From Lepidostoma basale (lineage: Eukaryota > Arthropoda > Insecta > Trichoptera > Lepidostomatidae), in contig JAHDVF020000848.1 in assembly GCA_022606425.2 (NCBI GenBank), positions 1-64,000 on the forward strand: 64,000 nucleotides of DNA, written 5' to 3'. Each line of letters starts with the position of its first letter. Position 1 is the stretch's first letter. Shown here one piece after another: positions 1-10,955 of this stretch. Under the pieces are notes generated by a model that was given only the letters and a program-made list of their open reading frames with translations, was not told where the DNA came from and ran no database searches. The translations under genes and the position numbers were made by a program.

Positions 1-504
1 ATTGTATCAGAAACATGGAAACCGTAAATTGAAAAAAGAATGACATTTAAAATAAGGACAACGCGATATTCCGCGAAAAGCAAAATAATCATTTGCTTTC
101 TTTGGTAAATACCATTTACTTATATGAATAAAGTCGTATTGCGGCACAAATTAATGGAGCAAGTGAAATAAGTTGAAAACCGTGGAAGTACCATTGTGTG
201 AAATCAGACACAAACAAGTAAGGATAGCGAATAAAATTTAATATGCCATTAATGTGGCCCCATTATTATACAGAAATTCGCCACTGGATTCACCCATCCA
301 TGTAGTAAATTCCAATTAAGTATTAAATTGCACAAATTAACATATAGACGGCGCAAAGGGAAAACCCCGCATGTCTAAAATATCAGTTTTTCCACATTAA
401 AATAGTTTAAATTATTAAAGCTTGTCGTATGAAGCACTTAATTTGTGGTGTGGCATCATTAAAAATGTATTACTTTGTTTATAAAACCACTTTAATTGTT
501 TTTT
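1..504. other. AT-rich stretch, no gene seen
   Basis: No ORF of useful length, no recognised repeat protein and no RNA gene was found. It is probably intronic or intergenic. Confidence 0.5.
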
Positions 505-550
505 GTCCAGCCTACCGGTTTCGCTTCCGACTGAGCATTGTCAGTGTTAC
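505..550 (-). repeat. Decayed hammerhead-like motif
   Basis: Read on the minus strand it gives a damaged CTGA core, a GGAAGC stem remnant, GAAAC and a CCGGT stem-III-like segment. This is the layout of the other hammerhead-type repeats in the window (see 59121-59324). The 5' core is mutated, so this copy should not cleave. It is probably a relic of a Penelope-like terminal repeat. Confidence 0.3.
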
Positions 551-1454
551 AAAAACAAACTAAATGAATTTTCATAATAAAGCGGTGCAAAAACAAAGTA
601 TGAATATTGTTACACAGTGTAGTGTTTTTATAAGTTGATCAGGCCAATTTAAAGCACACTCATAATGCTCTTTCTAAATTTTATAAAATAACACATTAAA
701 ATAAATATACATGTATGACGATCAAAGTGATGATGTGGTTCTAGGAATACCTTTTTAAACTCATTCTACAAAAATGAAAATAAATCTACTTAAAATTCTT
801 GACTTTAAATACGGTGGGCTAGTTTCTGGTCTTGATGTTGCTCCTCTGCAACGAAAGGACAGAAGATAGATTATATAATTAGAAGATCAACCCAATGTAG
901 ATTAACCGATACTAAGAACAGCGGTCGATTTCCGATAAAGAGAAATATGATTCTTATGTTATACCGAACTTTACGAGAACTACGAGAATTTAGTGTAAAC
1001 TAATTTGAAAATATATATGAATTAAAAACATTGTTATTTTATTCTTTACATTTCAAATTACTTTTATATACATATTTTGTTTGGATATTATTCTTAAATA
1101 TTTACTTGACCAAAATAACAATTACTCTGTGTATAAATAGAGCACTCACGATCTCTCGTTCAATATTATTATTCATATAATGACCATTAAATATTCCATT
1201 ATTTCCTCGTATTATTTATATTCGGTCTAATTTTATCTTTTTGTTCGTGATTCTGTTTCAAGATATTTTTGGGTAGTTAAGGTAGTTTCTCTCGTTGATT
1301 AACATATAATAAACAACTTTTGTATAATATCTTCGAAATATGACGAGGAAAATAAACTTTACAGAATTCCACAATGTTAACGCTTTAATTTTATCAACCT
1401 TAATTTTATATATTTGTTAGATAATCAGTTTTAGATAAGTTTATAGCTTGGAGC
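551..1454. other. AT-rich stretch, no gene seen
   Basis: Very AT-rich with no supported ORF. It runs up to the LINE-B fragment that follows. Confidence 0.5.
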
Positions 1455-1740
1455 TGTTGTCAAGGTTCGGAAGATTTCACATCTGGGTCATGTGCTGCGT
1501 TAGGAGAAGTACCACCTTCTCCAACTGATATTGAAGGGGAAAATTAAGGGACGCAGAGGGCCCGGTAGGAGACAGATGTCCTGGCTGCGTAACATAAGGG
1601 AATAGACCGGCATCCGAACTGTGGATGAGCTGTTTCGAGGGGCGCAGGACAGGGAGAGATTCGCCGAGGTGATCGCCAACGTTGGGGGGAGGACCCGACA
1701 GGTTGCTCGAAGAAGAGAAGAAGAGATAAGTTTGGTGGAA
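1455..1740 (+). mobile_element. LINE-B fragment (RTE-like, C-terminal end)
   Basis: Conceptual plus-strand translation gives the C-terminal part of a non-LTR retrotransposon polyprotein. It reads KISHLGHVLR, then EKYHLL, GRRGPGRRQMSWLRN and GIRTVDELFRGAQDRERF, and ends in a GRTRQVARRREEE-type tail. One or more stops and a frame change interrupt it. The same family recurs at 35917-36290 (+) and 57501-57780 (-). The fragment is 5'-truncated and ends in GAAGA repeats, the usual simple-repeat tail. Assignment to the RTE-like clade comes from recognising the protein, not from a search. Confidence 0.7.
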
Positions 1741-2255
1741 AAACTATGATGGATTTTAAAACGGAATTAAACACATTTAAACAGAATTTTTTTAAAACAG
1801 CTGTTTGTCCTATTGATACTGGCATCAAATGTTAAAATCAACTGTTGATTGTAACATTTGATGATGTAGAGACAATTTCATAAATATTAAATCCATACAT
1901 TGTGATATTATAAATGTTAAGAATAAAATGAAAAAAATGGGAAAAAATACTTACATCGTTTTGTATTCATGCAGTCCATACAAGTAAGCAAAAAGATCAC
2001 TTAAGTCCAGTATATTTTACAATACAAATTATGAAACCGTAATAATTGGTTACAAAACGCGCGTATAAGTGTGTAGTAATTTAATATGCTTATCGTGAAA
2101 GAGAAATAAAATATAAAAAAGTTAACGACTCAAATGTGCGATATTTATCAGCACACAACCTCAATTTAATTCAAATCCCTTCGCACCGAACTGTTACGAA
2201 ACTGATATTGATTTCTCGTTGTCGGACGCCTGGCGTTCACCTCGATCTTTTAAAA
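1741..2255. other. AT-rich stretch, no gene seen
   Basis: No recognisable coding sequence or repeat boundary was found between the LINE-B and LINE-A fragments. Confidence 0.45.
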
Positions 2256-2550
2256 ACTAACTAACCATCACGCCGTCTCCCCGGAGGGGTAGGCAGAAAG
2301 AATGGAACGCCACACTGTTCTGTCCTGACATACTTCTCTCGCTTCCTCTACATTCATACATCTTGTCATGCACACACGTCGATTTCTCTGACTCTTCACG
2401 TGACCGACATTCAATATTTGATTGATTTGATCGTGCCACGTTTTCCTCGGCCTTCCTCTATTTCTAGCTCCGTTCACGCCGTTTACATATACCTTCTTTA
2501 CCATTCTGTCTTCACTCATTCTTTCCATGTGTCCAAACCATCTTAATGAC
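2256..2550 (-). mobile_element. LINE-A 3' part, split by SINE-S insertion
   Basis: Minus-strand translation reads MSEDRMVKKVYVNGVNGARN, then GRPRKTWHDQINQILNVGHV and SILSAYPSGETA. This is the C-terminus of the commonest LINE in the window. It ends in the GGCGTGATGGTTAG 3' signature with a (TTAG)n tail. The coding sequence is interrupted at 2551 by a SINE-S copy and resumes at 2791. The 11 bases at 2540-2550 are duplicated at 2780-2790. Confidence 0.8.
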
Positions 2551-2779
2551 TAACTAACTAACTAACTAACCATCACGCCATCTCCCTGAAAGGGTAGGCA
2601 GAAAGAATGGACTGTCACACTTTTACTGATGCGGCACTCCATCCTTCTCTTTTCGCTCCGCGGGAGACGCGGTGTGATGGGTTGCGAACCTCATCGCCAC
2701 CAATAGGCATCTCCCGCGCACACTCTGATCGTGCAACACCCACAAAATAAATCTAAAATAAATAATATAAAATACAATG
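2551..2779 (-). mobile_element. SINE-S, complete copy with TSD
   Basis: A 229 bp non-autonomous element inserted in the LINE-A copy. It is flanked by the perfect 11 bp duplication ATCTTAATGAC (2540-2550 and 2780-2790). Read 5' to 3' on the minus strand it has an AT-rich head and a GC-rich body containing GGTTCGCAACC, which resembles a pol III B box. It ends in about 65 bases nearly identical to the LINE-A 3' end plus (TTAG)n. It encodes no protein. Copies recur at 7954, 21832, 22133, 24955 and 42217. The shared tail suggests the LINE-A reverse transcriptase mobilises it. Confidence 0.8.
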
Positions 2780-2790
2780 ATCTTAATGAC

Positions 2791-3037
2791 CTTATTTTGT
2801 TCATAATACTTTCCTTCGCACCACATTCACATCTTATACATGCATTTGTCACTCTATCATATACAGATTTGTCACACATTCGTCTTAGAGATCTCATTTC
2901 CACTGCATTTATTCTACTTTAATCCTTCTTTTGCCAGTTCCATGCTTCGCTTCCATACATAAGGGTCGGCACAAGAACACCATTGTGCACTGCCATCTTG
3001 GCTTTTTTGATTAGGCTTTTGTTTGCAGATCCGTTTT
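2791..3037 (-). mobile_element. LINE-A, 5' part of the split copy
   Basis: Continuation of the copy at 2256-2550. The minus strand reads GAKESIMNKI, RSLRRMCDKSVYDRV and, further 5', the MYGSEAWN region with frame breaks. The 5' end is truncated near the lysine-rich segment upstream of the YGSEAW motif. Confidence 0.7.
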
Positions 3038-3447
3038 TATTTTACAGTTTTACATATATAAGAATACGTAAAGAAGGTGTGAAGGCAACTCGAATCGATT
3101 TCGATTTTTAATTTAGATAATGAAGCAAGCGAAGAAAGGAGTTTATTTTTAACAGCGTTGCACCGTTGAAAAGAGCGGGTTGAAGCGGCAACTCGATCCG
3201 CGGCCGGCAATGACATTGTACGCGGCCTTCAACCTCAAGGCCAGTGTCAACTCTTCAACTCTGTCAACACAACATAACAACTGCCCACCGAATGCGGTTC
3301 TAGCTCCCGTGTGTCATATTTTGAAACTTTTGGTGTTTAAACTAATATATGTATTAACCCTTACAACTCTTTCGTCGAATGCCAGCCGACATCGCTATAT
3401 GTACGCTACAGCTCAGTTTTCGGCTGGCGGCCGATAAGATAAGACTT
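3038..3447. other. Unassigned stretch with moderate GC core
   Basis: Positions 3180-3437 hold an 85-codon open frame with higher GC than the surroundings. It resembles no family I know and has no supporting splice or start context, so I do not call a gene. Confidence 0.35.
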
Positions 3448-3703
3448 AACGAATGAAGAAAGAATGGTAAAACAATTATATGTTAATGATGTAAATGAAA
3501 CCGAGGAAAATATGGCACGATCAAATAAATCAAATATTGAATGTCGGCCATGTGAGGATTCAGAGAAATCGACGCGCGTGCATGACACGATGTATGAATG
3601 TTGAGGAAGCGAGAGAAATATGTCAGGAAATAAAAGTATGCCAGTCCATTATTTCTGCCTACCCCTTCGGGGGACGGCGTGATGGTTAGTTAGTTAGTTA
3701 GAA
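3448..3703 (+). mobile_element. LINE-A 3' fragment
   Basis: Plus-strand translation gives KTWHDQINQILNVGHVR and the MTRCMNVEEAREICQ segment with frame breaks, then the shared 3' end GGCGTGATGGTTAGTTAG. It is 5'-truncated. Confidence 0.75.
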
Positions 3704-4229
3704 ATATGTTTGAATAACAATGAGAAATATATCTAATAATAAATAGATTTCCTTGCTATAACTGCAATTAGATAATGTTTTTAGCTGAGCACCCCTGAAC
3801 GCCAAAAAATCCAAGTCCAAACCAAACACGTTTTTTATTAATAAGTGTCCAAAATGTATGAGATTTAAGTTTCATTAATAAGTGAACTCTTTTGGCGTAC
3901 TTTCTGATGATTTGGACTGTACGCCAGGGGTTTACAAGCTATAAACATTCGTGTATCATATTTATCAATGGAATATAACGTGACATGTCTAGTGTAGGGT
4001 AACGTACCGTAAATGGGCACCGTAAATGAGTTTAGTTTTTGAAGTTAAGCTTTTATCGTGATGGGATACTTTGGCAGAAGTTCTAATAGTCGCAATTTCC
4101 TATTTTGTGGAATTAATTGTCTTATTGGGCGCAATGTAAAGACCGTATTTTCTCTAGCTTATTAGACCTACGACCCCTTTATCAGAAAAAAATATGTATA
4201 AGGCCCTCCTGAAAAACAATTAAAACTGA
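3704..4229. other. AT-rich stretch, no gene seen
   Basis: No ORF or repeat signature was recognised between two LINE-A fragments of the same orientation. Confidence 0.45.
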
Positions 4230-4602
4230 AAAATTACGTATGATAGAATACCGAACAACGAACTAAAGAAGAAACGTAAGGTAGATGATTGCATCCTAAG
4301 TAAAATTAATAAATATAGATATCATTTAGATGGTTTCAAAATATGCGAACGAACGAATCGATGTGAGAAAAATGGAAGCAGTGTGAATGTAAAAATAACG
4401 GCCGAAGAAAATGAGGCATGACCAAATTAATCAATTACTTAAAGGGAGCTATATTAAAAATGGGAAAAATCTACGGGCGTGTGTGTTACGGTATATGAAT
4501 GTAGACCAATCTTGGGGGGTACATCAGGATAGAGCAGTGTGGCGGTCCGTCCTTTCTGCATACCCTTTCGGAAAAAAAACGGCGTGATGGTTAGTTTGAT
4601 AT
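4230..4602 (+). mobile_element. LINE-A, strongly decayed fragment
   Basis: Nucleotide-level similarity to LINE-A remains recognisable: ATGACCAAATTAATCAA, CGGCGTGATGGTTAG and the preceding GTGTGGCGGTCC stretch. The frame is destroyed by many stops. This is an older copy than those at 14839 or 44477. Confidence 0.55.
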
Positions 4603-5689
4603 AAATAAATAAATATTTCTAATTGGAAGAACCAATTGTTGAACTGATGGTTTGGAATATTTACATCAAAATTGCACATACATTTGCAACAAAAAGATTA
4701 AAATTTATAAAATAACTTATAAATTAATTTATTAAAACAAACAACGAAATATGAATTGCATGAGTAGATTGCTATTGTGTATATCGGTTTTTCATCATAT
4801 TTTAAAATCACAACATCGAAATAGTATTTGTTTTTAATGCGAATGCGTTGTCATTTTTGTCATATAACGAGTTTAATGTGTTATAAACGATTTTGAAAAA
4901 TATAAGCATATTATAGGCGCCGTTATCATTCCCTTCCTCAGACTCAGCATGGCTCACTTAGTTTCCCCCGGTATCCCAAAGGAGCGTATAGTTCCACTTT
5001 GGGAATTGCACTTTTGACATGTTGGACGATTGCACTTTTGACATGTTGGTTCATATGGAATAACCGCTGGTTTTATCTATCGTACAATAATTAAAAGGCA
5101 GATTTACCTACCCAAAATACCTCCTTCGCAAGGGACCTGGAATTCGCGATAACCTATCCTTCAGTCTGAAATAATCGCCCACGTGGTATTATAATACAAA
5201 TCCGATCGAAATTTAAAAAAAGGTTTAAAACAAATATATCGTAACTGGGCTGTAATTTAGTTCCCATGATTTCAAATGAATTAGAATTTTAAAAAAAACT
5301 GTCTAAACAACATCGTCTGATCCAATATAATACAAATTTAAATAAATGATTTTTAATCAATTAAAATAAACACCAAAAACAATCGTGATAAGCTTGCCAA
5401 ATGATCTTGGCCTGTCTATAAATAGAAAACGAAGTATACACGTGTTAAGTTGTTTTTCTCGGCCTTATTCAGATATACGCGATCAAAACACAACTATCTA
5501 ATGTAAAAAATGATATAATGATAGAATAGATTCCATTTTGTTTCGAAAATACCCTAAATGGTGTATAATTTAAACTATAGTCGGATTAACAAAATCCTAA
5601 TACAATAATCGAGTGATTCATTGCAGTTTGCATCGCAAACAAAAGCCTATCGAAAAAAAACTATGACGACAGTGCACAATGTTGTTCTT
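4603..5689. other. AT-rich stretch, no gene seen
   Basis: About 1.1 kb without a usable ORF. A short direct repeat (ATTGCACTTTTGACATGTTGG, beginning near 5005 and 5029) is the only structure noticed. Confidence 0.45.
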
Positions 5690-6090
5690 GTTTGTATGTA
5701 ATTAAAGCATGGAACTGGGAAAAGAAAGCTAAAAGTAGAATAAACGCGGTAGATACGAAATCTCTTACTAATGTGTAGTAAATGTTTATACATATGATGG
5801 AGTATCAAATGCAAATGCAAGAAGTAAATGTGGTGCAAATAAAAAGCAAAATATGTGATTTAATATGGTTAGGACATACGGAAATAATGAATGAAGAAAG
5901 AATGATAAAAATAGGTATGTAAACGTAATAAAACGTGGCACGATCAAATCAATCAAATTAATTAATTGTCCAGGGTTGGAAAAATCGAATTGCGTGCAGA
6001 ATCAGACGGCGTATGAATGATGAGAAAGCAAATGGAATATGTCAGGAACAAACGGTGTGCCATGCTGTTGAGGAGAAGATGTCATAGATG
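5690..6090 (+). mobile_element. LINE-A, strongly decayed fragment
   Basis: Plus-strand remnants of the LINE-A coding region are visible as nucleotide similarity (AAGCATGGAACTGG, AATAAACGCGGTAGA, AAACGTGGCACGATCAAATCAATCAAATTA). Many small deletions break every frame. Confidence 0.5.
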
Positions 6091-6238
6091 GAGTTTGTAA
6101 ATTAGAGTGAGTAATTTTTAACTTTTTAATTGAAACACTGTTCTATGATATCACAATTGATTTAATCTATAGAAAATTGTCGCGACCGGTATTTCGCTAA
6201 CCAATATTAGCATCATTGGGTATTAACTATCAACTGAT

Positions 6239-6735
6239 GAGTAACTAACTAACCATCACGCCGTCTCCCCGAAGGGGTAGGCAGAAAGAATGGACTGCCA
6301 CACTTTTCTTTCCCGACATATTTCTCTCGATTCCTCAACATTCATACATCGTGTCATGCACGCGCGTCGATTTCTCTAACTCCTCACATGGCCGACATTC
6401 AATATTTGATTTATTTGATCGTGCCACGTTTTCCTCGATCTTCCTCTATTTCTGGTTCCATTTACTCATTAACATATAATTTTTTACCATTCTTTCCATA
6501 TGTCCAAACCATCTTAATGATCCTCTCATTATTTTGTTCATGACACCATCATTCGCACCGCATTCACTTGTTATATTTTCATTCGACACTCTATCATACA
6601 CAGAGTATCCACACATTCGTCTAAGAGATCTCATTTCTACTGCATTTATTCTACTTTCATCCTTCTTTTGCCAGTTCCATGCTTCGCTTCCATACATAAG
6701 GGTCGGTAGAAGAACACCATTGTGCACTGCAATAC
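6239..6735 (-). mobile_element. LINE-A 3' fragment
   Basis: The minus strand encodes MYGSEAWNWQKKDESRINAV, MRSLRRMCGYSVYDRVSNEN, SLRWFGHMERM, then KTWHDQINQ and a SAYPF end. The tail is (TTAG)n. At its 5' end the copy runs into a short tandem array (6720-6800). Confidence 0.8.
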
Positions 6736-6800
6736 ATTTTGATGAATGGCAGTGCACAATGAATGGCAGTGCACAATGAATGGCAGTGCACAATTTTGCC
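6720..6800. repeat. 17-18 bp tandem repeat from LINE-A sequence
   Basis: The unit GAATGGCAGTGCACAAT is repeated about three times. It is derived from the LINE-A stretch just upstream of the YGSEAW region and probably arose by slippage at the 5' truncation point. Confidence 0.7.
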
Positions 6801-7953
6801 ACTGATTAGTCATTTTTGGTTTAATCCAATTTGATTGTATATTCAAAGCCATTAAAAAAGCACTTATTGCAAGTTGTATCGTTGATCAAGGCCAAGAAAA
6901 CTCATCCTTCAGAAGGATAGTGTGATGGAAGAGATTTACGAGTTAAATAAAGTACGACGACCATACCCGAAGCCGCAATAAAGGTAATGACGACTTTACC
7001 GTTTCCACACATGAAAAGAACCATTTTGTCAACGTGAGTCATTGGGATGTACTCCGTTAGAAAAGTGTTCATTTTGCAATCGGACGGGAACTAGAGATCG
7101 CAAGCGCGCACACAGCTTGTATGCGGTACGTCCATACACACTCAACTGAATCCATCGCTTCTTGTACTGCAGAATATAATTCATTTTAAGCACGCGAAAT
7201 CATCCGCGACGCTCTCACGGCGAGCGGACCGTGCCGCAGGCCCTCACGCGGCCTGACGGATAGTAAACATTCTAAAGCCGCAATATCTACTGAAGTAGAG
7301 CGAATTGCGGAAGGACCGTGTTTGTTGTGTAAAAAGAGTGTGGCAACTTCGTATCCCGCGGCCCAAAGAGAAGATGCGAAGAGAATCGTTGAAAAAATAT
7401 ATGGACATTACCTTAAAACCTGCTATTCAAGTCGATCTCTACACTTCGCCAATATTAAATTGTTTTTATTTTAACTACATTTTTATCGAGGTGAACTGGA
7501 AACTTTCTGTAGAAATCGTGTTAAAAGACAAGTATTTAAAGTTCATTATTATAATGAAGATATAATAATGAATTTTTATAATAGTTAATTGTGACACGTA
7601 ATGCGTTTGTACTGTTTTGATGTTAAAATTATATAAGTTTTTTCGTTTTTATAAAGAATTTTGACAGGTGTCAAAATAAATTTTTCATTTGTTCCAATGA
7701 CAATTTGAATAATTTCTTCAATATTATTTTTAAGTTCTTGCTGGTTAAGTGCCTAATTACAGCTAATTTAAAAAACGGTGGATACGTGTAACATAAATTA
7801 AATAAACACAAAAGTCCAGATCGTCCATGTCAACATGTGCAACATCGAAAAAAAACATAATGTGTTATTACATTATGTGCTAAATTAAAAACGGTGGATA
7901 CGTGGAACATAAATTAAATAGACAATATGTGCACCATCTAAAAATAACATTTT
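6801..7953. other. Unassigned stretch with a GC-richer patch
   Basis: Positions about 7080-7280 are GC-richer than their surroundings and an 86-codon open frame follows (7305-7565), but neither is recognisable. Positions 7760-7960 contain a tandem-like repeat: the AACGGTGGATACGTG segment with AACATAAATTAAATA occurs twice, about 100 bp apart. Confidence 0.4.
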
Positions 7954-8205
7954 GTGTTAAATTATTTTTATTTTGTTATTTTATTTTATATTATTTGTTT
8001 TAGATTTATTTTGTGGGTGTTGGACAATCGAAGTGTGCGCGGGAGAAGCCTATTGGTGGCGATGAGGTTCGCAACCCATCACACCGCGTCTCCCGCGGGA
8101 CGAAAAGAGAAGGATGGAGTGCCGCATCAGTTAAAGTGTGACAGTTCATTCTTTCTGCCTACCCTTTCGGGGAGACGGCGTGATGGTTAGTTAGTTTTTT
8201 GGTTA
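7954..8205 (+). mobile_element. SINE-S copy
   Basis: It has the AT-rich head, the TTTTAGATTTATTTTGTGGG entry, the GGTTCGCAACCC motif and the CCGCGTCTCCCGCGGG palindrome. It ends in the LINE-A-type 3' sequence GGGGAGACGGCGTGATGG with a TTAG tail. A target-site duplication could not be fixed. Confidence 0.75.
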
Positions 8206-8214
8206 GTTAGATAT

Positions 8215-8560
8215 AATATTGTAACAGCAGAAATTCAAACATTTCGACCTGTCGTGAGAAGAACCCTAAGAAATAGGACACCTAACGAAGAGATTCGCAG
8301 AGCCTGCAAAATTGATGACATAGTGAGATAGAGTAGGCACAGAAGACGATTCTGCAGGGACCATATCAAGAAGACGCAACTAGGATTCCGAAAATCGTGA
8401 TGCACGAGACGCTAGAGGGTCGTCGACCACCAGGACAACCACCAAACGGAAAGAAAGCTTGACGTCTTTATCACAGGACCAAATTTGATATTCTACCAGA
8501 TTAAGACAAGATGCAAGAGGCAAATGTACTCGTATAATAGATAAATTTAGTCTTTACTAT
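8215..8560 (+). mobile_element. LINE-C fragment, decayed
   Basis: The plus strand reads VVRRTLRNRTPNEEIRRACK followed by IDDIVR, then a broken DHVARM-type region. It matches the better copy at 62470-63060 in order and spacing. It is the C-terminal part of a non-LTR retrotransposon. Confidence 0.55.
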
Positions 8561-8595
8561 TTCTTTAGTTAAGTTATTGGAAACAAAAATTTATC

Positions 8596-9090
8596 AATGA
8601 AAGCGAAAATGGCCGTTCACAATGGAGTTCTGGTCCCGTTATATATGGAAGCGAAGCATGGAACTGGCAAAAGAAGGATGAATGCAGAATAAATGCGGTA
8701 GAGATGGTAGACGTATGTGAGGAAGAACGATGTACGGCAGAATTTCAAATGCTGATAAGAAAGGAATGTAGACCGGAAGAAGGTATTATGAATAAAATTA
8801 TGAAAGGATCGCTGCGTTGGTTCGGACATATGGAGCGCATGGATGGAGAAAGAATGGTTAAGAAAGTATACGTTAACGATGTAAATGGAGTACGGAGTCG
8901 AGGTAGACCGAGGAAAACATGGCATGACTAAATTAATCAAATTTTAAAGGTTGGTCATTTAAGATTTCGGAAGAATCGACGTGCGTGTATGACTCGTTAT
9001 ATGAATGTGCAGGAATCTAGAGGGGTGTGTCAGGATAGAGAAGTGTGGCGGTCCATTCTCCCTGCGGAGAAACGGCGTGATGGTTTGTTT
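8596..9090 (+). mobile_element. LINE-A fragment, TTG-tail subfamily
   Basis: Plus-strand ORF 8704-8931 reads IMNKIMKGSLRWFGHMERMD, ERMVKKVYVNDVNGVRSRGR and PRKTWHD. The later part uses a KVGHL...ESRGVCQDREVW variant. The 3' end is CGGCGTGATGGTTTGTTTATTG, not TTAG repeats. Copies at 11656 and 29375 share this tail type and the residue variants, indicating a distinct subfamily. Confidence 0.75.
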
Positions 9091-9835
9091 ATTGTTTTAT
9101 TATTTCGTCTTATTAAGCGGGATTGGCCTCCTGCCGATCCATCTTTTTGATGGCTTGCTCGGGAGTCGGTGGTGCAATACAAGGTGAGGATTATTTTGTC
9201 TATTTTCGTAATCAAGTGAACTGATGTCGGATAAGTGTGAAAATTGTAGAAACACGCAAAGATACAATGATCGGAATTAAAAACAACAAAGTAATAATTT
9301 GTCAATATGAAATAAAATATGTTTTCTCTCGATGACAAGGTGTCCTAATTGGAAAAAGTCGAGAAAAATAATCTCGAAAGAAGCGAGAAGATATCAACTT
9401 ACTTCATTTTATGTCACGATCTTATAATTATCTTGATAATCCAACATATGTAACTTGGTACTATTTGTTCACCCTCATTCTTATAATCCTGACATTGACA
9501 TTGAATATAAAGAAAATAATATTAACGAGTAATACAGGTAGGTCACGCAAAGAATACGTAATAAATATAGGTGAAATCGATACAACTATAGCAACAGAAC
9601 GTTTGTCTTAGTCGAGTTTGATTTTTTTGCATCAGAATCATAAAGCTGAACGAAAAATATGTATATATGTCTATAGGTCAGAAGGGTCCTATTACAGGCT
9701 CGCTACAGCGAACAAAACTAGTTATAATAATTTTCCCGTGTATTTTATTTTTTGATAGGGGATATTTTAAGTACGTACCCGTGTTGAGAGTGTTATTATA
9801 TCTCTGACACCATCAATATATAATATATTGTTTAT
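9091..9835. other. AT-rich stretch, no gene seen
   Basis: Small overlapping open frames on both strands are uninformative. No repeat family was recognised. Confidence 0.4.
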
Positions 9836-9960
9836 CCTGCCAGCCGTCAGAACCAACCTTTCTCTGGTGATGCAGGTGGAAAGAGCAATCAGTCTACTGA
9901 GATCCACGTCATTCATATTAGTGATTATATCTTCAGAAGATAAATGTTCATGATATTAGA
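9836..9960 (+). mobile_element. Jockey/CR1-like LINE C-terminal remnant
   Basis: A short stretch translates to RTNLSLVMQVERAISLLRS. It matches the RTNLP...MPVGRA block of the longer copies at 50226-50573 and 63288-63620. It is a small decayed piece. Confidence 0.4.
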
Positions 9961-10029
9961 GATTACCGTATCTTCCTAAAGTCAAATCAATTATCCCGGT
10001 ATTTTACCCGTTCTCAAATATGTTTTATG

Positions 10030-10300
10030 CATTGAACCGTAAATATATAACTAACTAAACTAACTAACTAACCATCACGCCATCTCCCCGGAGGGGTAGG
10101 CAGAAAGAATGGAACGCCACACGGTTCTGTTCTGACATACTTCTCTCGATTCCTCTACATTCATACATCTTGTCATGCACGCACGTCGATTTCTCCGACT
10201 CCTCAAGTGACCGACATTCAATATTTGATTGATTTGATCGTGCCACGTTTTCCTCGGCTTTCCTCTATTTCTAGCTCCGTTAACGCCGTATTATATTTGT
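10030..10300 (-). mobile_element. LINE-A 3' fragment
   Basis: Minus-strand similarity covers the ARSNQSNIECRSLEE-type reading (a shifted frame of the DQINQILNVGHV region) and the whole 3' signature with (TTAG)n. It is 5'-truncated within the GTRNRGRPRK region. Confidence 0.75.
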
Positions 10301-10597
10301 AATATCATTTGAGAGTAATAAACATAATTTATTTTATTTTAATTACATTATTAATATACGAGTATTACTAACCATGAAAAACTATTGGAGTTTGTTTGTT
10401 ATCCTGCAGAAGCTTCGATTGTAGCGAAACCAGTTGGTAGTATAAAAATCAAAATATACTAATTAATTGCATTATATCGGCTATGCTAGAAATATCAACT
10501 TTTACATATACAAAAATAGTCTTGGAATCAGTTTACCACTCCCGGGATACAAGTAGTTAATTAGTTATAAGACGAGCCAGACTAGCAGGAGACTCAC
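10301..10597. other. Intronic sequence downstream of the Trio-like exon
   Basis: AT-rich sequence directly 3' (on the minus strand) of the donor GTGAGT at 10597-10592. It is inferred to be intron. No other exon was found in the window at lower coordinates. Confidence 0.5.
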
Positions 10598-10799
10598 TTG
10601 GGGATAGCCATAAGGTAGTTGAGCAGGCGGCGGTAGTCGTCCGGCTTGGCGCGGTCCCGCCTCGGAGTGGCGGGGAAGGAGATGACAGCCCCGCCGCGGT
10701 GGTCGCGCCCGCCGGTGAGCGCGGCGAGGCGCTCCTGCAGCAGCGGCAGGAGCTCCTGCGCGCGCGCGCCGTCCATCGCGCACGCGCCGGATCCAACAG
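10598..10799 (-). CDS. trio: Trio-like Rho-GEF, exon for start of CRAL-TRIO/Sec14 domain
   Basis: This minus-strand exon of 202 bp reads MDGARAQELLPLLQERLAAL, then TGGRDHRGGAVISFPATPRR and DRAKPDDYRRLLNYLMAIP. The run of LLPLL, SGGRD/TGGRD-type, RGG, FPA and RRL..YL..IP matches the first Sec14 block of Trio and Kalirin as I know them. These are large Rho guanine-nucleotide exchange factors with Sec14, spectrin-repeat, DH-PH and SH3 domains that act in axon guidance and actin control. A splice acceptor (TTTGTGTTTTAG, AG at 10801-10800) and a consensus donor (AA|GTGAGT from 10597) bound it, giving an end phase of two bases in the codon. The ATG of MDGARA aligns with the region where vertebrate proteins begin this domain, so it may be the start codon, although the frame stays open upstream. 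It is much GC-richer than its surroundings. The rest of the domain and protein lie outside the window or were not found. Confidence 0.85.
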
Positions 10800-10955
10800 C
10801 TAAAACACAAACCAAAAAAATATGAAATAACATACATTTTCTTGCATATTAATACTTAGTCCGCGCGAAGGGTATTAGTACCCCTTTATTGGACTGGTGG
10901 TAATCTGCAAAATGGGTAAAAATACCGTTTTCTTAAAACTCGGCGTAAACTGTTA

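Noticed and set aside
1544..1828. 94-codon minus-strand ORF
   Set aside because: It is antisense to the LINE-B fragment whose plus-strand translation is recognisable.
2551..2779. tRNA-derived head for SINE-S
   Set aside because: GGTTCGCAACC resembles a B box, but the only A-box-like TGGCGATGAGG directly abuts it, leaving no normal spacing. The origin is left open.
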